Shown: positions 41,794 through 51,301 of the stretch, piece after piece
Numbering within the stretch: position 1 is the first letter of the stretch
How the letters are laid out: each line of letters opens with the position of its first letter
From: Crocinitomicaceae bacterium
GTDB taxonomy: Bacteria; Bacteroidota; Bacteroidia; Flavobacteriales_D; Crocinitomicaceae
Direction: 5' to 3'
NCBI GenBank assembly: GCA_016709005.1
Contig: JADJEU010000001.1
Coordinates: forward strand, 248,001-312,000
DNA length: 64,000 bases
Notes under the pieces: generated by a model
The model's database searches: none
Seen by the model: only the letters and a program-made list of their open reading frames with translations
What the model was told of the DNA's origin: nothing
Translations under genes and position numbers: made by a program

Positions 41794-44700
41794 TTAATTT
41801 TCTGATTTAACAATATTCAGCGTTCCTTTAAAAATCTCGCCGGTGTCTGTCATTTCAATTACATAATAGTATGAGCCGTCAGGTAATGCATCGCCATTGC
41901 GCGTTCCATCCCAGTCATTGGCATAAGCGGTTGCTTCATGAACAATTTGCCCGTATCGGTTAAATATGGAAATGTTGTTATTCGGGAAATTTAAGATGTT
42001 TTCGATGTACCAGGTATCGTTGAATCCATCACCATTAGGCGTAATGATATTGTAGATTGTGATGATTTGCTCACCACTCAGCGTGACAACAACAGAGTCT
42101 GTATCGGTACATCCATTCAGGTCAGTTACCGTTAGAACATACGTTCTTGTTGAGTCTGTTGTACATGTTGGAGTTGGGCTGAAGGCATCATTCAAACCGA
42201 TAGAAGGTGACCATGCATAGTTAATTCCACCTGATCCTGAAAGTACCACTGAGAATCCCAAATCAATGGTGGTGTCAAGGCCTGCGTCCGCAATTGGCGC
42301 ATCAAAAACAATTACTTCGATCGAATCTGAATTCATACATCCAGTCGCCGTATTCATGACAAAAAGCACATAATTAAATGAGCTATCTACGACTTGTGAA
42401 TTTGTAGTTACTCCATTTGACCATAGGTAATTGTATGATGGATCTAAAGCACTTCCAATTGTGACGCTGTCACCTTCACAGAAACTTGTCGGCGTAAGTG
42501 CAACGACATCTATGATTGGACTCGCATCTACTTGAATTGGATGCGAAATAGTATCGCTGCAGCCAAAGTTGTTCATTACAAATAGAATAGTGTTGAAAGA
42601 CCCAGGAACGGAATAAGTATGTGACGGATTTGCGGATGTTGAAGAGTAACCGTCACCAAAATCCCATGAGTAAATTGTAACAAAGCCAGAAGAGTTTGAT
42701 GTTGTGTTAGTAAATGTCGTTGGAAGACCACTGCATACCGTATCCTGCACGAAGTCTGCTTGTGGAGCAGGGTACAAGTTGATAAATGCAATAGCAGAAG
42801 TATCCTGTGGACAAATGCCATTCTGAACAATTACGCGATACCAGGTTGTATCAAGCAGATCCTGATAATTTTGAGTCAGACCATTGTTTGATAGATTCAC
42901 CCAGGTAGCACCGCTATCTGTCGACATTTCCCAGTCAAGCACCGTTCCCTCAAATGCTGTAAGCGTTAATACTCCAAAGTTGAGACCTTGACAAACGGTA
43001 GTACTGCTGCTTACTGCACCAGGCACAGTTTGTGGAAATACACTTATTGTTGCTGGTGCAGATCCGACATTCGGACAAACACCATTCTTTACATTTGCTC
43101 TGAACGATGTTGTTGTGTTCAAGTCAATGTAGTTTTGAAGTGTTGTTGAATTGGCTAGGAGTAACCAAGTACTTCCTCCATCCGTTGACATTTCCCAATT
43201 CAATACGCTACCTGTATGACCTGAAAGTAGTAGTATACCATTGTTTGCGAGTTCGCAAACAATGTCATCAGATGTTACTGCTCCGCCCACCGTCAATGCA
43301 TCAACCGTAATCGTTGCAATTGCAGATGTATCATTCGGACAAACCCCGGAAGAACCAATAGCTCTGTAGGAAGTTGATGTGACAAGGTTTGTAAAGTTTT
43401 CAATTGTAGTGGTGTTTCCAACAGGTGTCCAAATAATTCCGCCATCTGTTGAAGTTTCCCAGTCTAGAATAGTTCCGGAAGTTCCTACCAATGTTAAAGA
43501 ACCAGAGTTAGCTCCTTCACAAACGGTGGTAGCACCTAAAATACTTCCTGCATCAACGGCCTGATCCACTGTAATGGTTACGATTCCAGAAAGCGTGCTA
43601 GGGCAAATACCGCTTTGTAGATTTGCACGATAAAGAGTATTGTTCGCAAGATTTAAATAGCCTTGAGATGCTGTTGTATTTGCAATACTAACCCAGGTAA
43701 ATCCTCCATCAATTGAGTTTTCCCAATTTAAAACGCTTCCTGTCTCGCCTGTCAATGTGAGTGTTCCAGAGTTGTTTCCCTGACAAACGGTTGTGTTGGA
43801 GTTAATAGTCCCTCCAACTGTAACGGGATCAACAGTGATCGTCACTGTATCCGAATAATCTAGCGGGCATGCACCGTTCGTCACAACGGCGCGGTATAGT
43901 GTCGTGTCTGACAAATTTAAATAAGATTGAGATAGGCTGGTGTTAGAAATCGTATTCCATGTTAAGCCTGCATCTGTAGAAGATTCCCAACTAGTTGGTG
44001 TTCCAACTTGACCGAGCAAATCAATGTTGCCAGAATTGCCAGAAGCGCAAACCGTGGCATCCGAGGTCAAAGTTCCGCCAACCGAAGCTAAGTCAATGTT
44101 AATAGTTACTGTTGATGAATTATCAGTCGCGCATGTTCCTGCCTGAACCACTGCTCTGTAAATAGTTTGTGTCGTGAGATTTGTAAAAAACAAAGAGTCA
44201 TTATTTGTACCTGCGGATGCAAAAGTGAATCCTCCGTCGGTTGATTGTTCCCAATCAAGAATTGTTCCGACAAATCCTGTTAATACCAGCGTGTCATCGT
44301 TGGCGCCATCACAAACAGTCATACTTGAATTGATGGTACCTCCATCTGAATTGGCGACTACTGTTATCGTTGCAGGATTAGAGAATCCAACAGGACAGGC
44401 GCCGCTCTTCACCTGCGCACGGTACATCGTTGATGCTGTAAGGTTGGTATAGGTCTGAGATGCAGTAGTATTAACTATAGGTGTCCAGAGGGTTCCACCA
44501 TCGGTTGAAAACTGCCATGCTTGAATTGTCCCCGTCTGCCCACCTAAAGTTAACGTTGCGCCATTTGTGCCTGAGCATTCGGTAGCGTCAGATGTCACTG
44601 TTCCTCCAACTGTTGCCGGGTTAATTGTAATAATTCTTTGAGACGAATATGCAGGTGCGCATACACCACTCTGAACCAATGCGCGGAATCGGGTAGTAAC

Positions 44701-45552
44701 AGGAAGATTTAAATATGGGTTGGTTGTTGCAGTATTTGCAATCACTGTCCAGGTTACACCATCAGGTGAAGATTCCCACTGAATCACGTTACCAACTTTT
44801 CCAGCTAAGCTTATGGTTCCAGAATTAGCACTTGCACAAGCTGGTGTTGCTCCTCCAGAAGTTGTTCCACCAACAGAGACTGGATCAATTTGTATAATTC
44901 CGATAGTAGATGTTGCAACAGCACAACTAGCATTCTGCACATTTGCACGATACCAAGTTTCAGTTGTCAGGTCGTCATAAGATTGTGTTATTGTCGTATT
45001 TGAAATATTAAACCAGGTGATTCCTAAATCATCTGAGTACTCCCAGTTCAAGACACTACCAACATTTCCTGCGAGGGTAACGTTACCAGAGTTTGTTCCA
45101 TTACAAACGGTCGTGCTACCTGTAGCCGTGCCTCCGTTTGATGCTGCGTTATTTACGATAGAATAACCTACATACGTATCGTTTGTAAGATTTGGATCAC
45201 CAGCAACAGTTACATTTGCGTCCATACTATATGAACCGGCAGTGCTTAAATCTGCGGTTGCTGTAAACGTATAGGTCAAGGTGCTGTTCATTGGAATTGA
45301 GCCAACCAAAACTGTTTCCGTTGCAGATGAGTTTATTGGACCTGTAATATTAAACGAAACGTCGAATGGAGCATTAATGGTTCCTGGACCCGAATTAAAA
45401 ATCCGAACTGTTACAGTTTCCGTTGCTGTTAAGGCGCATCCTGTTGATGGAGCGATGATCGTTCCAAGGGGTGCTGCTAGAATGGCATCATTCTGTGCTA
45501 AAGAAATTTGAAAAATACTAAGCAGAGTAAGTGCAGTAAACCATTTTTTCAT
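41794..45552 (-). CDS. Giant T9SS type B adhesin with nine tandem ~88-aa repeats and CHU_C tail
   Basis: About 1252 residues. Signal peptide MKKWFTALTLLSIFQISLAQ, a CARDB-like N-terminal domain (to about 125), nine tandem units of about 88 residues, each GGTxxSxxTVCxGxNSGxLxLxGxxGxVLxWExSxDGG with a conserved C and a YRAxVxxGxCP, then a PKD domain (IYSWDFGDGYSST), two more Ig-like units and a CHU_C gliding-motility/type B sorting tail (IYNIITPNGDGFNDTWYIEN). Exported by T9SS and attached through PorP/SprF, whose gene follows at 12 nt. An adhesin or gliding-type surface protein. The repeats diverge enough to be stable but are near-equal in length. Confidence 0.9.
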   Translation of the reverse strand: MKKWFTALTLLSIFQISLAQNDAILAAPLGTIIAPSTGCALTATETVTVRIFNSGPGTINAPFDVSFNITGPINSSATETVLVGSIPMNSTLTYTFTATADLSTAGSYSMDANVTVAGDPNLTNDTYVGYSIVNNAASNGGTATGSTTVCNGTNSGNVTLAGNVGSVLNWEYSDDLGITWFNISNTTITQSYDDLTTETWYRANVQNASCAVATSTIGIIQIDPVSVGGTTSGGATPACASANSGTISLAGKVGNVIQWESSPDGVTWTVIANTATTNPYLNLPVTTRFRALVQSGVCAPAYSSQRIITINPATVGGTVTSDATECSGTNGATLTLGGQTGTIQAWQFSTDGGTLWTPIVNTTASQTYTNLTASTMYRAQVKSGACPVGFSNPATITVVANSDGGTINSSMTVCDGANDDTLVLTGFVGTILDWEQSTDGGFTFASAGTNNDSLFFTNLTTQTIYRAVVQAGTCATDNSSTVTINIDLASVGGTLTSDATVCASGNSGNIDLLGQVGTPTSWESSTDAGLTWNTISNTSLSQSYLNLSDTTLYRAVVTNGACPLDYSDTVTITVDPVTVGGTINSNTTVCQGNNSGTLTLTGETGSVLNWENSIDGGFTWVSIANTTASQGYLNLANNTLYRANLQSGICPSTLSGIVTITVDQAVDAGSILGATTVCEGANSGSLTLVGTSGTILDWETSTDGGIIWTPVGNTTTIENFTNLVTSTSYRAIGSSGVCPNDTSAIATITVDALTVGGAVTSDDIVCELANNGILLLSGHTGSVLNWEMSTDGGSTWLLLANSTTLQNYIDLNTTTSFRANVKNGVCPNVGSAPATISVFPQTVPGAVSSSTTVCQGLNFGVLTLTAFEGTVLDWEMSTDSGATWVNLSNNGLTQNYQDLLDTTWYRVIVQNGICPQDTSAIAFINLYPAPQADFVQDTVCSGLPTTFTNTTSNSSGFVTIYSWDFGDGYSSTSANPSHTYSVPGSFNTILFVMNNFGCSDTISHPIQVDASPIIDVVALTPTSFCEGDSVTIGSALDPSYNYLWSNGVTTNSQVVDSSFNYVLFVMNTATGCMNSDSIEVIVFDAPIADAGLDTTIDLGFSVVLSGSGGINYAWSPSIGLNDAFSPTPTCTTDSTRTYVLTVTDLNGCTDTDSVVVTLSGEQIITIYNIITPNGDGFNDTWYIENILNFPNNNISIFNRYGQIVHEATAYANDWDGTRNGDALPDGSYYYVIEMTDTGEIFKGTLNIVKSEN

Positions 45553-45757
45553 AGGCTATAAATTTGTAATAAAATAAAGGATAAATCAGGTAGATTAGAG
45601 GTAGGGTAAACTAAGATACGTAAGAAATGTAAAAAAGGATTGCTTTTTCTTCAAAATAAATTTCACTTTGGAAAAACAGACTGCTCCTAAATCCACTAAA
45701 ACATTAAGGATTATAGATCTAGCGTTGAAAGAAAATATTCAAAATATTAATTCAGAA

Positions 45758-47244
45758 TTAAGGTTTTGCACCGATGTGATGCAGGTATTTCTGCCATGCT
45801 TTCTCACCAACTTTTCTACCCATTGAAAGACCTTCTTGATTTTCACATTGAATATGGTAGCCTCCCAAAACTCTTGATTGTCCAGCCATTTCAGCAGTCT
45901 CTGAAAAAGTAGTGAATTTTAGAATAATTGAATCTTGTGTTATTCCTGGTTCAGTCATTGCCCCTGGAAGCAATGTGACTTCTTCTCCGAACTCATCACT
46001 TCCCGTAAATAATTCCAGTACTTTTGAACAAGCACCACTCACTGTGCTATGCCCAGAGATATAACTCGGAAAAGGTGGACACACGAATGTTTCTGGCGAA
46101 TAAGGAATCCAGTTTTCTCCTTTCATTGTTACAGTTCCTTTGTTTGGACCTCCCCAGGCCTGAATGTCTTTTCCTTTATATTGACTTCTGATTAATGAAT
46201 AGGGGCGAGCATAATCATAATACATTTTAGTTTCCCAGCAGGCTATGAAGGCGTCCATTGCTGCCATAGTTAAAAGGAAATAGAGTTTGACGTCTTGATC
46301 TAAAGTGTGTTTGTCGCGTCTCGAAACATCTTGTGCAAAGATTAACCAGTGCCCAGTCTGCTGAACTGATTTGGGGCCATCACGCATAAATTCAACCAGA
46401 GCTTTCTCTTCATTTGACAGATTTGCCTGAAGTTGAATGACTTCTTCCAATTCTTGCTTTAATTGCTCTGAGCCTATTGCTGGAGGAGGAGGAGAACGAA
46501 ATTCACTGGACGAATCAAGCGCCAGCGTTTTTACATTTCCCCAAAAAGGTGTCAGGCAAGATGGACAAAATTTGCCGCCTCTTCCATCTGCGAAATATTT
46601 TGGTTGCCAATTTAAAAGACTCACATTTTTATCCGCGGTGTTTTTAGGATTGTAATTCGTATAATCGCCATAAGGGGTTGGCGCATTTGGATTCTCTCCA
46701 TACTGATTCGATCCGTCATTTTTTCTAGCCTCAATTACATCTTTCGCTGCTTTAATTCCGATACCATCTGCTTGCGTAAGATCGGTTGAAACTGAATTTG
46801 GATCGTAACCTAGTGAATCCATAAAAAAGTCAAACAAAACCGAATCAGAAAAGAAATACTCATTCAAGGAAACGTAGGCTGCATATGAAATTGCTTTTTC
46901 TTTATTCTCAAGGTTGTGTTCTCCTTCTGGCCTTTTTCGACGCCGGTCATATACATGGGGATAGCATCTTTATCATAGGCAGACCAAGCATCAAATATCG
47001 AAACAAAAACTAACGCTAACATCCTGCTCGTTACAGTAGGGCGTGGTCTGAATCGCTCTGTGTCATTGGCTGTAGCGGTTAGTGCAAGTTTGCACCATTT
47101 GTAGGCAAGATTATTTTCGCCTGCCGGTTCTACAAATGAAGGTGAATCTTTTGTCTCTTCATTTTCACTAACAGGGATTCCATTGCAAGAAGCCAAGAAT
47201 GCTAAGATCAAAATAGCTGTGAAAATTGAAGAGATTGTTTTCAT
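45758..47244 (-). pseudogene. Vanadium-dependent haloperoxidase-like (PAP2) lipoprotein, frameshifted
   Basis: Two frames together encode about 495 residues. The first (ATG 47244 to a stop at 46864) has a lipoprotein signal (FLASC) and YKWCKLALTATANDTERFRPRPTVTSRM... (family opening). The second (running open into the first, to 45758) has the phosphatase/haloperoxidase signature: KX6RP in KMYYDYARP, PFPSYISGHST and SRVLGGYHIQCE (SRX5HX3D-like, Glu for Asp). The join needs one extra base near 46909-46912, where the frame reads TTL then the expected ENKEKAISYAAYVSLNEYFF; the TTG at 46867 is not a true start. It may be a dead gene or a base lost in sequencing. No T9SS tail. Activity unknown. Confidence 0.75.
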
Positions 47245-47330
47245 GAGAGTACTAATTTTACGTAAATATATAAATCTGAACAAAGTATTGAGCAGATTGA
47301 ATGATCAATGCTGCGAGACTGATTCTAATC

Positions 47331-48317
47331 ATGAAACAAGCTAAGGTTTCTATTCTCATGACTGCCTGCAATGCAGAACGCTACATTGCGGAATGTATTC
47401 AGTCAATTATTGCACAAGATTTTTTAGATTGGGAATTGATTGTTGTAGATGATTTTTCAACAGACAGAACGTTTCATATTCTGCTGGAATTTGCAAAGCA
47501 AGATTCAAGAATTCATTTGTTCCGAAATACTTCGAAAGGTATCATCCCAGCAATCGCACTGGCTTTTTCAGAAGCGAGTGGACAGTTCATAACGAGAATG
47601 GATGCTGACGACATAATGCCTTCTTCAAAACTCACTGATCTATACAAGATAGCGCAGTTCAGCCCAAAAACAATTTCAACGGGACAAGTTCAGTATTTCT
47701 CCGAATCGCAAGTCACCGAGGGGTATCAGCGTTATCAAGATTGGTTGAATGAGGTTTTGGCTGAAAAAACCTTCACTGAAAATATTTACCGTGAATGCAT
47801 AGTTGCATCGCCAAACTGGATGGTACACAGATCCTGTTTTGATGTTGAAATTAATCTGGCATCGCTGAATTATCCTGAAGATTACGATTTGGTTTTTAAA
47901 TGGTATCAAAAAGGATTTAAATTTATAGGAACCCCGGTTCTAACTCATTTGTGGAGAGAGCATCCTGGGAGGACATCTCGCAATTCAGAAATTTATCAGC
48001 AGGATTCTTTCTTCAGATTAAAGACAAACTACTTTATCAAACTTGAATTAAAAGCAAATGAAAAAATTCAACTAATTGGTGCCGGAAAAAAGGGAAAATT
48101 GGTTGCCAAAATTCTCAAAGAAAATTCAATTCCATTTGCTTGGTTTGACTATCAGAAAAAGGAAGAAATCAACGGTGTTTTATCTGTTCAGAATCTTTCG
48201 TCTCAGTTCAAAACAATCTTAACAAATTGGCCTGTTGATGAAGGGTTGAGAATTGAAGTAAAGAAATTTATTGATTCAAGAGGTTTTGTTTTTGGCAAAA
48301 ACATCTGGCTCTTTTAG
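47331..48317 (+). CDS. Family 2 glycosyltransferase with C-terminal Rossmann-like tail
   Basis: About 328 residues. The GT-A domain (1-230) has VSILMTACNAERYIAECIQSI, LIVVDDFSTDRT (DD nucleotide motif), ITRMDADDIM (DXD in DADD) and YDLVFKWYQKGF (ED-x-x-L-x-x-like, with EDYDL). It adds a sugar to a polysaccharide, glycolipid or glycoprotein. After about residue 240 there is an extra unit, KIQLIGAGKKGKLVAKIL, with a glycine pattern GAGxxG of a nucleotide-binding Rossmann fold. I chose ATG 47331, where the GT motif begins. Divergent from the haloperoxidase gene. Donor and acceptor cannot be read. Confidence 0.85.
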   Translation: MKQAKVSILMTACNAERYIAECIQSIIAQDFLDWELIVVDDFSTDRTFHILLEFAKQDSRIHLFRNTSKGIIPAIALAFSEASGQFITRMDADDIMPSSKLTDLYKIAQFSPKTISTGQVQYFSESQVTEGYQRYQDWLNEVLAEKTFTENIYRECIVASPNWMVHRSCFDVEINLASLNYPEDYDLVFKWYQKGFKFIGTPVLTHLWREHPGRTSRNSEIYQQDSFFRLKTNYFIKLELKANEKIQLIGAGKKGKLVAKILKENSIPFAWFDYQKKEEINGVLSVQNLSSQFKTILTNWPVDEGLRIEVKKFIDSRGFVFGKNIWLF

Positions 48318-48328
48318 GGGGTGAAAAT

Positions 48329-49405
48329 CTACTTCAATGCGAACTCAATTTTCTTTTGAACAACACCGTTTATTTTGAGTGAAATAAAATGTTTTCCAGC
48401 GTGATGTTTTCGTGTAGATAAATCTTTAAAATCTACTTTTTTGACGATTGTTTCTTCTTGATTTTTTGCAAATTCTTTTTCAGAAATCTGAAAGACTTTA
48501 TCATTGTGTGATCCATTCTTTTTTAAATAAGAAACAGCATATTCTAATCTGAATTTAGCAGCAGCGCCGGTGTTCTTTATTTTGATGTTCAGAGATGTAA
48601 ATTCTCCAATTTCCAATTTTGTCTTAGCAAGTGAAAAGTCAATAATATCGAGCGATTTTGATGATTCAAAACCAAACAACTTCATAGCTTTTGGTTCACC
48701 TTTTTTAAGTAATGTTCGCAAGGCGTGTTTTAAAACCCATTCTGTCGTTTCTGATTTTCCAGTCCATTTTTTTCCCAGGTCCAAAACAAGTTCTGGGTGA
48801 TTTTTTGAAATGTCATTCAGGTTATTTGCAACACTTCGATAAACATAATCCTCCTTGTCATTGTTTAATCTTTCAAGTATAGGAAGAATAGGTTTAGGAT
48901 CTTTGACATATTGCTCAAGCTTCATAGCCCAAGGGAGTAAAGGTCTGCAGCCTTCACTGGATAAACGACGCACATGATGATTTTTGTCTTTACTCCAGTC
49001 GTACATCACCTCAATAATTTTTGGATTTTGTTTTAGAAAAGGTCGAATTGCAAATTCGCTGGTAGAGTATTGGGTATAATTTTTCAGTGCTTCCAGAGAA
49101 ATTTTTTCTTCCGATTTTCCAAATTGTTCCACAAAATTTGGAAATATGGTTCCAGTAAAACCAGAAAATTTAGAAACAGATTTATTTAATACCAAAATTT
49201 GCTCCCTGTAATCTAATGGTAGATTTTCATGAATCTGAAAAGTAATATGATGCAATCGATCTTTTAACTCACGATTTACCCAATCTTTGTTCAGCACATT
49301 TTTAACAAAGGTTTTCTCATCAAAATTTTTGGAATGCCTTTTTAAGTCGGTGGCAAGTTCTTCAACGAATTGTTTTGAAAATAGATTTTTAAGAAGTTCA
49401 GCCAT
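48329..49405 (-). CDS. DNA alkylation repair protein, AlkC-like, with C-terminal Ig-like domain
   Basis: A 358-residue cytoplasmic protein. The first 245 residues are HEAT-like repeats of the AlkC/AlkD glycosylase type (LRHHSK..., DWSKDKNHHVRRLSSEGCRPLLPWAM, NDKEDYVYRSVANNLNDISKNHPELV, WVLKHALRTLLKKGEPKAM). AlkC/AlkD excise cationic alkylated bases such as 3-methyladenine, AlkC also 3-methylcytosine, without base flipping. The last 110 residues (FTSLNIKIKNTGAAAKFRLEYAVSYL split, HAGKHFISLKING) form an Ig-like sandwich, the arrangement reported for AlkC. It follows ispE at 9 nt, so both may be one transcript. Confidence 0.88.
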   Translation of the reverse strand: MAELLKNLFSKQFVEELATDLKRHSKNFDEKTFVKNVLNKDWVNRELKDRLHHITFQIHENLPLDYREQILVLNKSVSKFSGFTGTIFPNFVEQFGKSEEKISLEALKNYTQYSTSEFAIRPFLKQNPKIIEVMYDWSKDKNHHVRRLSSEGCRPLLPWAMKLEQYVKDPKPILPILERLNNDKEDYVYRSVANNLNDISKNHPELVLDLGKKWTGKSETTEWVLKHALRTLLKKGEPKAMKLFGFESSKSLDIIDFSLAKTKLEIGEFTSLNIKIKNTGAAAKFRLEYAVSYLKKNGSHNDKVFQISEKEFAKNQEETIVKKVDFKDLSTRKHHAGKHFISLKINGVVQKKIEFALK

Positions 49406-49414
49406 AAAATTGGA

Positions 49415-50218
49415 TTATTTCAGTTTGCCAATAAATTCAAATTTAGCCCCAACTTTTGGCTTCGGTTCGCTCTCAAATAGACCATAAATTGCTGATCCAC
49501 TGCCTGACATGCTGGCATAGATTGCTCCTTCAGATAGAAGGTCTTGTTTTAATTGTTGAAGTTGCGGGTATGATCCTTTTAAAGATTCTTCAAAATCGTT
49601 TATAAAATGCTTTGAAAAATCTGATCCAGTCAATTTTGTGATTGATTTTAAATTAATTACATCGGATTTCGGGACGATTTTGGAAAATGCTTCTTTTGTG
49701 CTGATATGAAGTCCAGGATGAATGATTTTTATCCAATACTTGCTCAAACTGAAGTCGATTTTTTCTAAATTTTCTCCTCTGCCAGAAACATGACACGGAA
49801 TATTTTCGATGAAGAATGAACAATCACTTCCAAGCTCAGCGGCATACTTTAATAGTGTCGTTTTGTCCAGATTTAAATCGAATATTTCATTCAACATTTT
49901 TAGGGCAAAAACACCGTTTGAAGAACCTGCTCCAAGTCCGGCACCGGTGGGAATTGTTTTATGCAAATGAATGGAAACCGGGCCCAGTTTATGTCTCGAT
50001 TTCATTAGTTCATAAGCTTTTACCACTAAATTGTCTTTGGATTCTCCCGGAATTTCAAGTCCAGTCATCTCAAAATGAAAACAATCAGCCTTTACAATTT
50101 CCAGAATATCGCACCAATCCACTGGATAGAAGATACTTTGCAGATTATGATAGCCATCTTCACGCTTACTAAGAATGTTCAGTCCGAGATTGATTTTTAC
50201 GTTGGGAAAGGTTACAAT
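49415..50218 (-). CDS. ispE: 4-diphosphocytidyl-2-C-methyl-D-erythritol kinase (ATT start)
   Basis: With the start at 50218 the protein has 267 residues, normal for IspE. The kinase phosphorylates CDP-ME in the non-mevalonate isoprenoid pathway. Seen: TFPNVKINLGLNILSKREDGYHNLQSIFYPV (split; GHMP opening), IPTGAGLGAGSSNGVFALKMLNEI (ATP loop), ELGSDCSFFIENIPCHVSGRGE, and IYASMSGSGSAIYGLFE. No ATG, GTG or TTG lies upstream in frame before the stop; the GTG at 50122 would delete the whole first GHMP strand and substrate Lys. An ATT at 50216-50218 begins just before VTFPN, 16 nt after a TATATTAG box. Either a true ATT start or an ATG altered by one base. Confidence 0.85.
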   Translation of the reverse strand: MVTFPNVKINLGLNILSKREDGYHNLQSIFYPVDWCDILEIVKADCFHFEMTGLEIPGESKDNLVVKAYELMKSRHKLGPVSIHLHKTIPTGAGLGAGSSNGVFALKMLNEIFDLNLDKTTLLKYAAELGSDCSFFIENIPCHVSGRGENLEKIDFSLSKYWIKIIHPGLHISTKEAFSKIVPKSDVINLKSITKLTGSDFSKHFINDFEESLKGSYPQLQQLKQDLLSEGAIYASMSGSGSAIYGLFESEPKPKVGAKFEFIGKLK

Positions 50219-50283
50219 TAAAGAAAACTTTGCGCTAATATAAGTTTAAAACAAAGTTGTTTTTCTGACTCTTGAAAAAGTTG

Positions 50284-50291
50284 TAAATTTG
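50284..50291 (+). promoter_or_regulatory. Promoter -7 box (TAAATTTG) for accA
   Basis: Exact TAnnTTTG match, 24 nt upstream of ATG 50316. It shares the 97-nt spacer with the divergent ispE promoter. Confidence 0.6.
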
Positions 50292-50315
50292 TCGATTCAA
50301 AATTATTCATAACAC

Positions 50316-51275
50316 ATGGCAAATTATCTCCCTTTTGAAGAACCCATCTTGCAGATTGAAGAAGAAATCAAAAAAGCAAAAGAGATTGAAGAGAATAGTG
50401 GCGTGGATACCACCAAGATGGTAAAGGATCTTGAGAAAAAACTAAAAGAAACCACCAAAGATATTTTTGAGAAACTAACGCCATGGCAACGCGTGCAGTT
50501 ATCTCGTCACCCTGATAGACCGTACACTTTAGAGTATATCAATACAATGAGTAATAACACTTTCATTGAATTGCACGGTGATAGAGGCGTGAAGGATGAT
50601 AAAGCAATGATTGGTGGTTTTGGTCAGCTAGATGGTCAAACCGTTATGTTTGTCGGTCAGCAAAAAGGGATTAACACCAAAATGCGTCAGTACAGAAACT
50701 TCGGGATGCCAAATCCAGAAGGATATCGCAAAGCTTTGCGTCTTTTCAAACTTGCTGAAAAATTCAATATTCCGATTGTTACGCTTATAGATACGCCGGG
50801 TGCATTTCCAGGACTGGAAGCGGAAGAGCGCGGGCAAGGTGAAGCTATTGCGCGCAATATTTATGAGATGATGAAATTAAGAGTACCCGTTATCTGCATT
50901 ATCTTAGGTGAAGGTGCTTCTGGCGGGGCTTTGGGAATTGGAGTTGGAGACAAGGTAATGATGATGGAAAATTCATGGTACTCAGTAATCTCACCAGAAA
51001 ATTGCTCTACAATTTTATGGAGATCATGGGATTATAAAGAGAAAGCTGCTGAAGCCTTGAAATTGACTTCAACTGATATGAAAGAATTGAAATTGGTTGA
51101 TGAAGTTATTAAAGAACCAATTGGTGGTGCACACCGTTTTCATGAAGAAGCAATCATGAACGTCAAAAAAGCAATTTTGAAAAATCTGGAAAAACTAATT
51201 CCAATGGATCCGGATGATCGTTGTAAAAAACGCATTGACAAGTTCTGTAAAATGGGTGTGTACAACGGTAAATAG
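50316..51275 (+). CDS. accA: Acetyl-CoA carboxylase carboxyltransferase subunit alpha
   Basis: A 319-residue cytoplasmic enzyme. With AccD it transfers the carboxyl group from biotin to acetyl-CoA to make malonyl-CoA. Seen: an N-terminal coiled coil, VQLSRHPDRPYTLEYI, FIELHGDRGVKDDKAMIGGFG, VTLIDTPGAFPGLEAEERGQGEAIARNI (split; oxyanion region), ICIILGEGASGGALGIGVGD, ISPENCSTILWRSWDYKEKAAEALKLTS. Length is typical (about 317). It is a single gene, not fused to accD. The adjacent 7TM gene starts 26 nt later and may be co-transcribed. Confidence 0.97.
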   Translation: MANYLPFEEPILQIEEEIKKAKEIEENSGVDTTKMVKDLEKKLKETTKDIFEKLTPWQRVQLSRHPDRPYTLEYINTMSNNTFIELHGDRGVKDDKAMIGGFGQLDGQTVMFVGQQKGINTKMRQYRNFGMPNPEGYRKALRLFKLAEKFNIPIVTLIDTPGAFPGLEAEERGQGEAIARNIYEMMKLRVPVICIILGEGASGGALGIGVGDKVMMMENSWYSVISPENCSTILWRSWDYKEKAAEALKLTSTDMKELKLVDEVIKEPIGGAHRFHEEAIMNVKKAILKNLEKLIPMDPDDRCKKRIDKFCKMGVYNGK

Positions 51276-51301
51276 TAAGATTTTTTTTTGATTGATTACG
51301 A

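Noticed and set aside
41794..45552. DNA repeats seen across the adhesin gene
   Set aside because: They encode protein repeats in one frame; plus-strand open frames such as 43379-43564 and 44174-44452 are antisense shadows.
46867..46869. Independent TTG-started PAP2 gene at 46867
   Set aside because: The frame is open upstream with conserved sequence, so this is an internal codon of a frameshifted gene.
50226..50260. Inverted repeat AACTTTG...CAAAGTT in the ispE-accA spacer
   Set aside because: Short arms with a 19-nt AT-rich loop overlapping promoter boxes; likely chance.
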